Assembly: GCF_016862435.1 (NCBI RefSeq)
Contig: NZ_BOMY01000034.1
Coordinates: 372,001 to 436,000 of the forward strand
DNA: 64,000 nt
Direction of reading: 5' to 3'
DNA from: Paractinoplanes tereljensis
Lineage (GTDB): Bacteria > Actinomycetota > Actinomycetes > Mycobacteriales > Micromonosporaceae
Below the pieces are notes generated by a model. The model was not told where the DNA came from. It ran no database searches and saw only the letters and a list, made by a program, of their open reading frames with translations. The position numbers and the translations under genes are program-made. Shown piece by piece: positions 1 through 8,455 of the stretch. Positions within the stretch are counted from its first letter, which is position 1. Every line of letters starts with the position of its first letter.

Positions 1-173
1 ACGAGGTAGCACCGATCACCCTGCAACTGGCCAACCTGAGCGGTACGCGAGGCACTGCCTGGCAGCTCCTCTCGGCGGGTGCCTTCGTCTCGATCATCGT
101 CCCGGTGACGGTGTTCCTGCTGCTGCAGCGGTTCTTCGTCCGCGGCCTGCTGGCCGGCAGCGTCAAGGGCTAG
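1..173 (+). CDS. Carbohydrate ABC transporter permease, C-terminal fragment (5' end outside window)
   Basis: Only the last 56 residues are inside the window, read from base 3 to the TAG at 171-173. They hold one long hydrophobic segment followed by the ending QRFFVRGLLAGSVKG. An aromatic-rich membrane segment followed by F-V-x-G-L-x-x-G-x-V-K-G is the classic C-terminus of MalG-type inner-membrane permeases of carbohydrate (CUT1) importers. The EAA loop and partner genes lie to the left, so the substrate cannot be told. A strong hairpin follows immediately, so this is the last gene of its operon. Confidence 0.85.
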   Translation, partial: EVAPITLQLANLSGTRGTAWQLLSAGAFVSIIVPVTVFLLLQRFFVRGLLAGSVKG

Positions 174-181
174 GTTTTTTC

Positions 182-210
182 GGCGGGGGGCCAAGGCCCC
201 CCGCCTTCTT
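182..210 (+). terminator. Rho-independent terminator of the ABC permease operon
   Basis: A perfect 11-bp inverted repeat (182-192 paired with 195-205) has a two-base loop before folding strain and is followed by a T-rich tail at 206-216. It lies 8 bases past the permease stop codon. The next gene converges on it from the right, but for that strand there is no T tract after the stem, so it should work mainly for rightward transcription. Confidence 0.8.
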
Positions 211-216
211 TCTTTC

Positions 217-1092
217 TTACGGCCGGATGTTCTCCAGGTCCGCCAACAGACTCGGGTGTACGGGCTTCCAGCCGAGTTTTTCCTGGGTGTAGACACTGGA
301 CGACGGCTGGTCGGTGGCGAAGATCGCGCCGAGCGGCCCGAAGTTCTCCTCCGGCAGCGGCTGGACCGGGAGGCCGAGCCGCCGCCCGATCACCGCGGCG
401 ATGTCCCGCACCTGATCGCCCTCGTCGGCCACGGCGTGCCAGGCCGTCCCGGCCGGCGCCTGCTCCAGCGCGAGCCGGAAGAGCACGGCCGCGTCGAGCG
501 CGTGCACGGCCGGCCAGCGCTGAGTGCCGTCCCCCGGGTAACCGGAGACCCCGGCCTGCCGGGCGATCTGGGTCAGCAACCCGGCGAAGCCACCGGCACC
601 GTTGTTGTGCACCGTGCGCGGGAGCCGGATGGCCGAGGTCCGCACCCCGGTCAGCCCGAGGATCGCGGTGACCGTGCGGCCCCGGCCACCGACGATGCCG
701 TCGGTCGGCAGCGGATCGGTCTCGACCGACAGCCGGCCCGGCACCCACGGCGTGCCGGACACCGTGACCAGCGGCCGGTCGCTGCCCCGCAGCTCCTCCC
801 CCAGGCTGGTCAGGGCGGCGGTCTCCTCGGCGACTGACCGCGCGACCGCGTCGGCACTGCTGAAGTCGTTGGAGAAGGCCAGGTGGATCACGCCGTCGGC
901 ACGGGCCGCCCCGGCCCGCACGGCGTCCAGGTCGGCGAGGCTTCCGCGCAGCGGCTCGGCGCCGGCCTTCTCGAGGGCCTGGGCGGACGCGTCGGAACGG
1001 GCGAGCGCGAGGACGGTGTGGCCGTGGCCGAGCAGCTCGGTGACGACGGCGGTGCCGATCAGGCCGGTGCCACCGGTGATGAAGACGTGCAT
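217..1092 (-). CDS. NAD(P)-dependent oxidoreductase/epimerase-like protein, atypical extended SDR
   Basis: The 291-residue protein opens with a Rossmann nucleotide-binding turn, GGTGLIGTAVV at about residues 7-17, typical of the NAD-dependent epimerase/dehydratase superfamily. An acidic-then-aliphatic stretch near residues 60-75 (DGVIHLAFS) fits the cofactor-binding strand. I do not see a classical YxxxK catalytic pair in the usual place, so it is probably an atypical SDR acting on a small molecule. It is divergent from a TetR regulator, and two near-identical palindromes lie in the shared promoter region, so it is probably the regulator's target. The substrate is unknown. Confidence 0.85.
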   Translation of the reverse strand: MHVFITGGTGLIGTAVVTELLGHGHTVLALARSDASAQALEKAGAEPLRGSLADLDAVRAGAARADGVIHLAFSNDFSSADAVARSVAEETAALTSLGEELRGSDRPLVTVSGTPWVPGRLSVETDPLPTDGIVGGRGRTVTAILGLTGVRTSAIRLPRTVHNNGAGGFAGLLTQIARQAGVSGYPGDGTQRWPAVHALDAAVLFRLALEQAPAGTAWHAVADEGDQVRDIAAVIGRRLGLPVQPLPEENFGPLGAIFATDQPSSSVYTQEKLGWKPVHPSLLADLENIRP

Positions 1093-1110
1093 GGAAGCTC
1101 TCCCGCAAGT

Positions 1111-1164
1111 GATGGGACTCTTGTCCCGTCAAACGCTACACCGCGATGGGACTGTTGTCCCATC
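1111..1164. promoter_or_regulatory. Twin TetR-type operators between the oxidoreductase and its divergent regulator
   Basis: Two 20-bp sites share the pattern GATGGGAC-n4-GTCCCATC. The site at 1145-1164 is a perfect 8-bp inverted repeat with a 4-base centre. The site at 1111-1130 has the same arms with one mismatch. They lie 34 bp apart centre to centre, between the divergent starts at 1092 and 1181, the usual place for TetR autoregulation plus control of the neighbour. A possible -10 hexamer, TATGAT at 1169-1174, sits 7 bases before the regulator ATG, suggesting a leaderless message. Confidence 0.75.
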
Positions 1165-1180
1165 ACCTATGATGTAACCC

Positions 1181-1759
1181 ATGGGTAGATGGGAACCGGG
1201 CGCACGCGAACGCCTCGTGCTGGCCGCCGTCGACCTGTTCACCGAGCAGGGCTACGACGCCACCACTGTCGCGCAGATCGCCGAGCGGGCCGGCGTCACC
1301 AAGAGCACGTTCTTCCGGCACTTCGCCGACAAGCGCGAGCTGCTGGTGGCCGGGCAGGAAGCGCTGAGCCTGCTGCTGACCGAGGGCATCGCCGAGGCAC
1401 CGGCCGGGGCCGGCCCGCTCGAGGCGATCGCGGCCGGCCTCGAACGGGCGTCGATGGCGATGGGCCCGGTGAACCGCGAGCTGGCACCGCGGGTGAAGGC
1501 GGCCGTCGCGGCCAGCGCCGAACTGCAGGAACGCGACGCGCTCAAGAGCGTCAGCCTGGCCGCCGCGATGACCGCCGCCCTGGTCGCCCGGGGCGTGCCC
1601 GGCCCCACCGCGGCCCTCGCCGGCGAGCTGGGCGTGCTGGCCTTCAAGCGCGGCTTCGCCACCTGGTCCGAGGGCGACCACGACACCGGCGAGGAACTGG
1701 CACGCCTCACCCGAGCAGCCCTGGACGACCTGCGGGCCGCCGCCGCTGCGCTGGGCTGA
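1181..1759 (+). CDS. TetR/AcrR family transcriptional repressor
   Basis: A 192-residue protein of normal TetR length. The N-terminal helix-turn-helix is clear: residues about 9-55 include AAVDLFTEQGYDATTVAQIA and the recognition-helix pattern GVTKSTFFRHFADKRELL. The C-terminal ligand domain is Ala-rich and not diagnostic. There is no good Shine-Dalgarno sequence before the ATG, but a TATGAT box lies 7 bases upstream, so translation may start at the 5' end of the mRNA. The twin palindromes at 1111-1164 are the probable operators, controlling this gene and the divergent oxidoreductase. Confidence 0.93.
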   Translation: MGRWEPGARERLVLAAVDLFTEQGYDATTVAQIAERAGVTKSTFFRHFADKRELLVAGQEALSLLLTEGIAEAPAGAGPLEAIAAGLERASMAMGPVNRELAPRVKAAVAASAELQERDALKSVSLAAAMTAALVARGVPGPTAALAGELGVLAFKRGFATWSEGDHDTGEELARLTRAALDDLRAAAAALG

Positions 1760-1784
1760 CCGCTCAGCCGGTGGATGGCAACGG

Positions 1785-1961
1785 CTACCGGTAGATCGTC
1801 GCCGCGGCCACGCCGCCGGTGACGGTGACCACCGCGCAGCCGATCAGCAAGGCCGTGCACAGCCGGTTGAGGTGTCGTCCGGAGAACGCGCCGGGCTGGT
1901 CGAGCATGGCGATCACGACACCCCACGCCACCGCAACGGCACCGATCATGAGCCCGAACAT
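1785..1961 (-). CDS. Small two-helix membrane protein (58 aa), hypothetical
   Basis: A short reading frame predicts MFGLMIGAVAVAWGVVIAML, then a charged linker (SGRHLNRL) and a second hydrophobic helix (ALLIGCAVVTVTGGVAAATIY). That gives a two-pass hairpin topology with a positively charged turn. Third-position GC is high and the hydrophobic pattern is too regular for chance. It converges on the TetR gene and is divergent from the NACHT-like gene. I recognise no family. An upstream GCGGTGAC could serve as a weak ribosome site. Confidence 0.5.
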   Translation of the reverse strand: MFGLMIGAVAVAWGVVIAMLDQPGAFSGRHLNRLCTALLIGCAVVTVTGGVAAATIYR

Positions 1962-2072
1962 GTCACCGCATCTGCTGGCCGAGAATGATGGGACTACTCA
2001 ACGCGACAATGGTGTCCGTGGTGGTGACCGGCGCCTGACCGCCCGGCGTCCAGAACATGAAGGCCCGGCGGG

Positions 2073-4184
2073 GTGGCGCAGCCGGATGGCAACGCCCGAA
2101 TCGGGGATTTCCTTCCGGCGGGAACTTCGCCAACATGGTCGGTCGTGCATGGACAACGGTTACGCGGTGTGGCGTTCGCTGTCGTGGCAATGCTCGCGCT
2201 AGTCGTGGGGCTGTCGACGCTCGGGTCCCTGACGCTGGGCGACGTCGATCCGCTCGGTGCGGCCATCGGGTTCGCGTCGTTGCTGGTCGGCATCGCGTCG
2301 CTGGTGGTCGCGGTGCGGGCCTGGCGGCTGCAGCAGGCCGACACCGCGCTGCTGACCAAGCGGCTGGCCGGGCTGGTGCTGAGCCGGGAACAGCAGGCCC
2401 GGCGGCAGCTGCTCGGCGGGGCCGGTGACGCCATCGACGTGGTCTACGACCTGTACGCCGACGGTGCCCGCCGGCCGGGCCGGTTGAGCCAGGTGGCGGA
2501 CCACTACCGCGCCCTGCAGCCGCGCCGGATGATGGTCGCCGGTGAGGCGGGCGCCGGCAAGACGGTGCTGGCGGTCGAGCTGATCATGATGCTGCTGGAG
2601 GCCCGGGCCGACGGCGACCCGGTTCCTGTACGCCTGTCGGCGTCGTCCTGGGATCCCGGCACGGTCCAGATGCCGCAGTGGCTCGCCGCGCACCTGGTCC
2701 AGGTCTACCGGCTGCCGCCCCGCTCCGCGCAGGCCCTGGTGGATGCCGGCCTGGTGCTGCCGGTCGTGGACGGCCTCGACGAGCTGGACGCGACCGAACG
2801 GCCCGGCTACGAGTCCCGGGCGGCGCAGGCACTGCGGATGTTCAACGCGTACGAGCTGTACCGCGGCAAGGCGCCGTTGATCGTGACCTGCCGCACGGGC
2901 CACCTGCGCGCCCTGGTCGAGGGCGGCAACCGGCTGGCGGACGCCGCCCACCTGGAGATCCGGCGGCTGAGCCCCGAGCAGATGCGGCAGTTCGTCACGT
3001 CTCGCGCGGCCTACGGCCGGCGGTGGTGGCCGGTGCTGGAGCGCATCGACCGTGATCCGTACGGTGCGCTGGCGACCGGCCTGGCCACCCCGTGGCGGCT
3101 GACGCTGGCCGTGACCGTCTACGAGCAGCGCGGGCCGGGCGGCGAGTTCCCGATGGATCCTGGCCGGCTGACCGATCCCGCGCTGAACACCGCGGAGAAG
3201 GTGCGGGATCATCTCCTCGCCATGTTCGTGCCCGCCACCCTGCGGAGCGTTACCGGCGTTCCCTACGACGCGGCGCGGGTGCAGCGCTGGTTGTCGGTGC
3301 TGGCCGGCCACCTGAACCGGAACCGGCAATCGCATCGGGGGCTGGGTGGCCGGCGTCTGTCCGGCACCGACATCGCGCCTCATGAGCTGTGGCCGATCGC
3401 GGGCCGGTGGTTGCCGCGCGCGCTCTCATTCACCCTCCTGCTCCCGTTCTGGCTTTACCACCTTTATACGTATTTAGACGAATTGCTGGACTCGCCGTCC
3501 TTCGGCAGCGCATTGCTGGTCGGCCTCCTGTTCACCGGCATCTGGCGGACCTGGTCCCGGCGGTGGCCGAAGCCCCGGCGGGCCGACCCCGCCCAGCTGC
3601 GCACCCCGGCGGGCCGGCTCCGGCTCATCCTCGCCATGGTCGGTGGGCTCGGGCTCGGGCTACAGCTGGCTCTCGAAGGCTTGACCCACATCTCGCCGTC
3701 GGGCCTGCTGTGGGATGCCGGCGAGGCCCTCGGACAGGGCCTGCTGTTCGGGCTCACCCTCGGCCTCGTACTCGGGCTCATGGACGGCGGTCCCGCCGCG
3801 ACCGCCAGCCCACGGTCGATCATCCAGAACGACATCGCGCTCACCCTCGTGTTCGGAGCCGCCTTCGGGATCCGGAGCTGGATCGTGACCGCCTACCTGT
3901 CCGCGAGTGGAGACCTGCATGAGCAGACCGGCGTACTCGCCAGTTTCGGGTCCGGATTCCGGTTCGGGGTCCTCATCGCCCTGGCCTCCGGCACCGGCAT
4001 CATCACCCTGCGGTACGCCGCCATGCTGCTGCTGACCCGCCGCGTCACCCGCCGCTGGCTGCCGTGGCGCCTGGGCCGCTTCCTGGACGCCTGCCACCGG
4101 GCCGGCCTGCTCCGCATCGCCGGCGCCGGCTACCAGTTCCGCCACCGCGAACTGCAGGACTACGTCGCCGCCCACCCAGCCTGA
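2073..4184 (+). CDS. NACHT/STAND-type NTPase with N- and C-terminal membrane segments
   Basis: A 703-residue predicted P-loop NTPase. An N-terminal hydrophobic hairpin (about residues 30-85) is followed by a Walker A motif, GEAGAGKT, near 156-163 and a Walker B of NACHT type, LPVVDGLDEL, near 228-237 (acidic residues DGLDE). A sensor-like Arg follows in LIVTCRTGHL. The last 250 residues contain about five hydrophobic helices and end with RHRELQDYVAAH, a pattern common at the C-terminus of actinobacterial NACHT proteins. Bacterial NACHT proteins include anti-phage defence ATPases, but membrane forms are functionally uncharacterised. The start is uncertain: GTG at 2073 is used here, and GTG at 2145 is possible. 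A small membrane gene lies upstream. Confidence 0.8.
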   Translation: MAQPDGNARIGDFLPAGTSPTWSVVHGQRLRGVAFAVVAMLALVVGLSTLGSLTLGDVDPLGAAIGFASLLVGIASLVVAVRAWRLQQADTALLTKRLAGLVLSREQQARRQLLGGAGDAIDVVYDLYADGARRPGRLSQVADHYRALQPRRMMVAGEAGAGKTVLAVELIMMLLEARADGDPVPVRLSASSWDPGTVQMPQWLAAHLVQVYRLPPRSAQALVDAGLVLPVVDGLDELDATERPGYESRAAQALRMFNAYELYRGKAPLIVTCRTGHLRALVEGGNRLADAAHLEIRRLSPEQMRQFVTSRAAYGRRWWPVLERIDRDPYGALATGLATPWRLTLAVTVYEQRGPGGEFPMDPGRLTDPALNTAEKVRDHLLAMFVPATLRSVTGVPYDAARVQRWLSVLAGHLNRNRQSHRGLGGRRLSGTDIAPHELWPIAGRWLPRALSFTLLLPFWLYHLYTYLDELLDSPSFGSALLVGLLFTGIWRTWSRRWPKPRRADPAQLRTPAGRLRLILAMVGGLGLGLQLALEGLTHISPSGLLWDAGEALGQGLLFGLTLGLVLGLMDGGPAATASPRSIIQNDIALTLVFGAAFGIRSWIVTAYLSASGDLHEQTGVLASFGSGFRFGVLIALASGTGIITLRYAAMLLLTRRVTRRWLPWRLGRFLDACHRAGLLRIAGAGYQFRHRELQDYVAAHPA

Positions 4185-4220
4185 GCGGTCAGGCGGGCCG
4201 TTACCGCGGCCGGCCCCGCG

Positions 4221-4484
4221 TCAAGGCGTCGTCGGCGGCGGATGCGCCGCCGGAGGCGGTGACTCGAGCTGGCCCTCCTCGTCCGGCTCCGGGACCTGAT
4301 GTTCTTCCCGGAGCAGCGCGATGAGCCGGAACGCCCTGCTGGATCGTCGTTCACCGCCCAGAAGTGCCACCCAGCAGGCGAGGTTGAGCGGCGAGAGCAG
4401 TCGGCCGAGCAGAAAGACCAGCATGGCAGCAATGCCGACGACGCGCGACTGGCCGATCACCTCGGCGATCCACGGTGGTAACAA
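4221..4484 (-). CDS. Small membrane protein, hypothetical (87 aa)
   Basis: Starts with TTG, preceded by a GGGAG-like sequence about 7 bases upstream. Residues about 8-45 form one or two hydrophobic helices (VVGIAAMLVFLLGRLLSPLN). The C-terminal half is polar, acidic and finally proline-rich (SPPPAAHPPPTTP). It follows the 203-residue hypothetical gene on the same strand after 34 bases and may be co-transcribed with it. It converges with the NACHT-like gene, with only 36 bases between the stops. I recognise no family. Confidence 0.5.
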   Translation of the reverse strand: MLPPWIAEVIGQSRVVGIAAMLVFLLGRLLSPLNLACWVALLGGERRSSRAFRLIALLREEHQVPEPDEEGQLESPPPAAHPPPTTP

Positions 4485-4518
4485 GACAGGCTCCCCAACG
4501 AGATCGGGAGCAGTCCGT

Positions 4519-5127
4519 TCAACGCACGGCGAACTCCCGGAAGGCCAATGGGCTGGTCTTCCGGGCGGTGCTGGGTGCGCGGCTGCGGTGACAATGGACC
4601 GAGTGGTCCCCGCCGTGCAGAGGGAATGTGGTCACTGGTCGACACCTGACCCGAACCCGGAGCCTCCGGCGGAGCAGAACCAGGACGCGCCGCAGCAACG
4701 CCCGCGTCACCGCGGCGACCACCTTCGACCTCAGCGCGTCGGCGTCGTAGCGGGTTGCCTCAGGATCAGCAACAGTCAGGCGCGAGCTCTCGTCGGCGCC
4801 ACTCCGTGCCGTCTCCACGAGCGTCGCGCCGATGCGCCGAGGCAGCCAATGCGAATCGGATCGTTCCGAATTCCGGTTGCTGAAGGCCACGGCCAATAGC
4901 TGGATTGGGGTCAGCCCTCGGCTGTGCGCACGGCGGAGGACGTCGGCCGTCAAACGCAACCGGACCGGTTGCAGGCCCGGCAGCTCGACAATCAGCTCAT
5001 GCGCATCCTCGTCCGAGTGCACCCGCACCGTCGGCTCGGAGCCTGGGGCTTCCGATTTGAGGGCGTCACGCAGGGCTATGGCGACAGACTCCACCAGGTC
5101 CTGCAGATCGGCCCACTCCCCGGACAT
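4519..5127 (-). CDS. Hypothetical cytoplasmic protein (about 202 aa)
   Basis: The probable start is the ATG at 5127, giving MSGEWADLQDLVESVAIALR. The first two thirds look like a folded domain, with a helical start, then strands such as HELIVELPGLQPVRLRL and GLTPIQLLAVAFSNR. The C-terminal third is very Arg-rich (ALLRRVLVLLRRRLRVRVRC) and less convincing, so the true end may be affected by a frame change. There are no catalytic motifs and no signal peptide. It lies between the second glycerol kinase and a small membrane gene on the same strand. Function unknown. Confidence 0.5.
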   Translation of the reverse strand: MSGEWADLQDLVESVAIALRDALKSEAPGSEPTVRVHSDEDAHELIVELPGLQPVRLRLTADVLRRAHSRGLTPIQLLAVAFSNRNSERSDSHWLPRRIGATLVETARSGADESSRLTVADPEATRYDADALRSKVVAAVTRALLRRVLVLLRRRLRVRVRCRPVTTFPLHGGDHSVHCHRSRAPSTARKTSPLAFREFAVR

Positions 5128-5231
5128 GATCCGAGCGTAGACGCTCCGTGCATATACGGCTACCGAGCGGTCAGGCCCGCTGATCTCCGCGCCGGCCGGC
5201 TGGGCGGCCAGAGGCTCGGCTCGTCCTATGT

Positions 5232-6725
5232 TCAGGCCGGGCGGGTCCAGTCGAAGGTTCGCTCTACCGCTCGGCGCCAGTTGCCGTACTCGGCTGTGCG
5301 GATTGCTGGGTCCATGGTCGGTAGCCACTGGGCGGCTCGGTGCCAGTTCTGGCGTAGGCCCTCCAGGTCGGGCCAGTAACCCACGGCCAAGCCGGCCGCG
5401 TACGCCGCGCCCAGCGACACCGTCTCGATGGCCAGCGGGCGGACCACCGGCACGTCCAGGACGTCGGCGATGAACTGCATCAGCAGGTTGTCGGCGGTCA
5501 TGCCGCCGTCCACCCGCAGCGTGGTCAGGTCCAGGCCCGAATCGGCGTTCATCGCGTCCACCACCTCGCGGGTCTGCCACGCCGTGGCCTCAAGGACCGC
5601 GCGCGCCAGGTGGCCCTTGGTGATGTAGGAGGTCAGGCCGACTATCACTCCCCTGGCCTCGCTTCGCCAGTACGGGGCGTACAGGCCGGAGAACGCCGGG
5701 ACGATGTAGCAACCGCCGTTGTCGGCCACCGTGCGGGCCAAGGTCTCTATCTCGGGGGCGCTGGCTATCAGCTCCAGCTGGTCCCGGAACCACTGCACCA
5801 GGGAACCCGTGATCGCGATCGAGCCTTCCAGCGCGTACGCCGCTGGTTGTCCTTGCATTTGATAGGCGACCGTGGTCAGCAGGCCGTGGGTGGAGCGGAC
5901 CAGCTCGGCGCCGGTGTTCAGGAGCAGGAAGCTTCCGGTGCCATACGTGCATTTGGCCTCGCCGGGCGCGAAGCAGGTCTGGCCGAAGAGAGCTGCCTGC
6001 TGATCGCCTAGGGCGGCCCCGATGCGTACGCCCGGGAAAGCCGCCACCGCCGTCCCGAAGACCCCGACCGAGGGTCTTACCTCGGGCAGCATGGCCCGGG
6101 GAATGCCGAAGAACGCCAGGGCGGCCGGCGACCAGTCGAGGGTGTGGATGTCGAGCAGCATGGTGCGGCTGGCGTTGGTGACATCCGTGACGTGCAGGCC
6201 GCCGGTCAGTTTCCAGATCAGCCAGGTCTCCATGGTGCCGAAGAGGATCTCGCCGTGTTCGGCCCGCTCGCTCAGCTCGGGATGATGGTCGAGCAGCCAG
6301 CGCACGCGCGGCCCGGAGAAATAGGTCGCCATCGGCAGCGCGGAGTCGTGCTCCACCTGATCAGCGCCTTCGGTCAAAGACAAAGACCGGACCAAGCCAT
6401 CGGTACGAGTGTCCTGCCAGACAATCGCATGGCCGACGGGGAGACCGGTGTCCCGCTCCCAGAGCACCGTGGTCTCCCGCTGGTTGGCGATGCCGAGGGC
6501 GGCCACCTGGGAGGCGGTGATGCCGGCCCGGCGCAGGGCCTCGGGAGCCAGCCGCTCCACGTTGCGCCAGATCTCGGCGGCGTCGTGCTCCACCCAGCCG
6601 GGCCGGGGAAAGTACTGCTTGTGTTCGTGCTGGGCCAGCGAGACCAGGCGGCCGCGGCTGTCGAAGACGATGCACCGGGTGGACGTGGTGCCCTGGTCGA
6701 TGGTGACTACGAAACGCTCGGTCAT
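5232..6725 (-). CDS. glpK: Glycerol kinase, second copy linked to the IclR regulator
   Basis: A 497-residue FGGY-family kinase that phosphorylates glycerol to sn-glycerol 3-phosphate in the cytoplasm. It has the phosphate-binding loop DQGTTSTRCIVFD at about residues 10-22, the substrate region NQRETTVLW and WQDTRTDG, the middle signature GDQQAALFGQ, and the C-terminal signature LRVDGGMTADNLLMQFIADVL. Length is normal for GlpK. It starts 8 bases after the IclR stop, so the two form a leftward operon, separate from the rightward glpF-glpK-glpD operon that carries a second kinase. The two kinases are clearly homologous but diverged throughout, so this is not a recent duplication. Either could prefer another polyol. 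Confidence 0.95.
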   Translation of the reverse strand: MTERFVVTIDQGTTSTRCIVFDSRGRLVSLAQHEHKQYFPRPGWVEHDAAEIWRNVERLAPEALRRAGITASQVAALGIANQRETTVLWERDTGLPVGHAIVWQDTRTDGLVRSLSLTEGADQVEHDSALPMATYFSGPRVRWLLDHHPELSERAEHGEILFGTMETWLIWKLTGGLHVTDVTNASRTMLLDIHTLDWSPAALAFFGIPRAMLPEVRPSVGVFGTAVAAFPGVRIGAALGDQQAALFGQTCFAPGEAKCTYGTGSFLLLNTGAELVRSTHGLLTTVAYQMQGQPAAYALEGSIAITGSLVQWFRDQLELIASAPEIETLARTVADNGGCYIVPAFSGLYAPYWRSEARGVIVGLTSYITKGHLARAVLEATAWQTREVVDAMNADSGLDLTTLRVDGGMTADNLLMQFIADVLDVPVVRPLAIETVSLGAAYAAGLAVGYWPDLEGLRQNWHRAAQWLPTMDPAIRTAEYGNWRRAVERTFDWTRPA

Positions 6726-6733
6726 GAGAGTCC

Positions 6734-7495
6734 TTACCGACGGGCGGCTCCCAGGTCCTGGGAGATGGCGCGGGCCGCGTCCCGGACGTAGGCGACCAGG
6801 TGCTGATGTGGGTGGTAGTGGCTGTCGCAGATGCGTTCGACCAGGCCGCTGATGCCCAGCGCGCCGACCACCAGGCCGCCGTAACCGCGGATCGGCGCGG
6901 CCACCGCCGCGATGCCGGGGGTCATCTCCTCGATGTCGGCGGCCCAGCCGGACTCGTGCACCCGGTGGAGTTCGGCGGCCAATGCTCGGGGGGTCAAGAT
7001 CGTGCGGCGGGTGAAGCGGTCGAGTTCGCGGGGCGGGGCGACGGCCGCCGCCCGATAGGCGACGAGCACCTTGCCGAGCGCGGTGGCGTGCAGCGGCAGC
7101 ATCGTGCCGACGTCGAGGGTCTGGAAGGTGTCGTCGGGGCGGAAGACATGGTGGACGACCTGCACCTGTCCGGCCAGGACGGTGCCGATGCGGACGGCCT
7201 CACCGCTGCGTGCCGCGAGCGGGTCGGCCCAGTTGATCGAGCGGGAGCGCAGTTCGTTGACGTCCAGGTAGTTGGCGCCCAGGTGCAGCAGGGCGGGGCC
7301 GAGCCGGTAGTGGCCGGAGACGCGGTCCTGTTCGACGAATCCGACGTGTTGCAGGGTGCGCAGGATGCCGTGGGTGGTGCCTTTGGCCAGGTCGAGCGAG
7401 CGGGCGATCTCGCCCAGGGGAAGGCGCCCCGATCCGCCCGACAGCAGGCGCAGGACCGCGGCGGCCCGTTCGATCGACTGCACTGTTCCGGGCAC
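6734..7495 (-). CDS. IclR family transcriptional regulator of the glycerol regulon (GylR-like)
   Basis: A 253-residue protein of standard IclR size. The N-terminal winged helix (about residues 5-65) reads SIERAAAVLRLLSGGSGRLPLGEIARSLDLAKGTTHGILRTL. The C-terminal effector domain contains the IclR hallmarks LPLHATALGKVLVAY and GIAAVAAPIRGYGGLVVGALGISG. In Streptomyces the IclR protein GylR sits next to and represses the glycerol operon, and the layout here matches. It is divergent from glpF with a palindrome between them, and it is followed by a glycerol kinase on its own strand. The effector is presumably glycerol or glycerol 3-phosphate (family-based inference). Confidence 0.92.
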   Translation of the reverse strand: MPGTVQSIERAAAVLRLLSGGSGRLPLGEIARSLDLAKGTTHGILRTLQHVGFVEQDRVSGHYRLGPALLHLGANYLDVNELRSRSINWADPLAARSGEAVRIGTVLAGQVQVVHHVFRPDDTFQTLDVGTMLPLHATALGKVLVAYRAAAVAPPRELDRFTRRTILTPRALAAELHRVHESGWAADIEEMTPGIAAVAAPIRGYGGLVVGALGISGLVERICDSHYHPHQHLVAYVRDAARAISQDLGAARR

Positions 7496-7517
7496 GTTAC
7501 CGACTCTATGCCACGAC

Positions 7518-7593
7518 GTGAACGCTCACCGTGATCAATGTTCGGTAATGCCGAACGGTCGTCATTGCTCGTGCCTGGACCGCTACCTAGCGT
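7518..7593 (+). promoter_or_regulatory. Divergent glycerol-regulon control region: palindromes and glpF promoter
   Basis: The 123-base gap between the IclR start and glpF contains two palindromes. One is gttcggtaatgccgaac at 7540-7556 (6-bp arms, 5-base centre) and the other is gtgaacgctcac at 7518-7529. Just downstream is a plausible promoter for glpF: -35 TTGCTC at 7565-7570, a 17-base spacer, and -10 TAGCGT at 7588-7593. A palindrome directly upstream of the -35 box suits an IclR regulator. Which palindrome is bound is inference. Confidence 0.6.
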
Positions 7594-7618
7594 CCGGAGG
7601 ATCGAGCAAGGAGGGCAC

Positions 7619-8455
7619 ATGGCGGAACGACTCAAGATTCCGGGGTTGCTGGGCGAGCTTGCCGCCGAGTTCGCCGGAACCATGATCCTCATCCTCTTCG
7701 GCGTCGGCGTGGTCGCTCAGGTAGCGGGTGCCGGCATCGGCGATCACGACAGTATTGCCTGGTCGTGGGGCCTCGGCGTGACACTCGGCGTCTACGTGGC
7801 GGCCCGGGTCAGCGGCGCCCATCTCAACCCGGCCGTCACCATCGCACTCGCGGTCTTCAAGGGCTTCGAATGGCGCAAGGTGGCCCCGTACGCACTCGCG
7901 CAGTTCCTCGGGGCGTTCGTCGCCGCCCTGCTGGTGCGCTGGAACTACACCGAGGTCCTGCACGCCGCCGACCCCGGCCTGACGATCAAGACGCAGGGCG
8001 TCTTCTCCACCCTGCCGGGCAACGGAACCCTCCCGGTCGGCGAGTGGGGAGCCTTCCGCGACCAGATCATCGGTACGGCCATCCTGCTGTTCCTGATCCT
8101 GGCCATCACCGACTCGGCCAACACGGCACCGCTCGCCAACCTCGCCCCGGTGGTCATCGGCCTTCTGGTGGTCGCGATCGGGATGGCGTGGGGCACCAAC
8201 GCGGGGTACGCGATCAACCCGGCCCGCGACTTCGGGCCGCGACTCGCCAGCTTCTTCACCGGGTACGGCGGGGCAATGCGGGACCAGACGGGTTATCTGT
8301 ACTTCTGGATTCCGATCGTCGCCCCCATTATCGGTGGATTGATCGGCGCCGGGCTGTACCAGGCACTGATCGGGCGGTTCCTGCCGTCCGACGCACCGCA
8401 GGAGCCGGGCGAGATCCCGACCCAACGCGACAACGTGGAGGCAACGCATGGCTGA
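7619..8455 (+). CDS. glpF: Glycerol facilitator (aquaglyceroporin, MIP family)
   Basis: A 278-residue integral membrane channel for passive glycerol entry. The start at ATG 7619 is set by AAGGAGG at 7608-7614. Six membrane helices and both pore-lining half-helices are visible. The first NPA motif is in SGAHLNPAVTIALAVFKG near residue 68 and the second in GYAINPARDFGPRL near residue 199. The Asp after NPAR (NPARD) is the usual mark of glyceroporins rather than water-only channels. Its last 8 bases overlap the start of glpK, so the two are translationally coupled. Confidence 0.95.
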   Translation: MAERLKIPGLLGELAAEFAGTMILILFGVGVVAQVAGAGIGDHDSIAWSWGLGVTLGVYVAARVSGAHLNPAVTIALAVFKGFEWRKVAPYALAQFLGAFVAALLVRWNYTEVLHAADPGLTIKTQGVFSTLPGNGTLPVGEWGAFRDQIIGTAILLFLILAITDSANTAPLANLAPVVIGLLVVAIGMAWGTNAGYAINPARDFGPRLASFFTGYGGAMRDQTGYLYFWIPIVAPIIGGLIGAGLYQALIGRFLPSDAPQEPGEIPTQRDNVEATHG

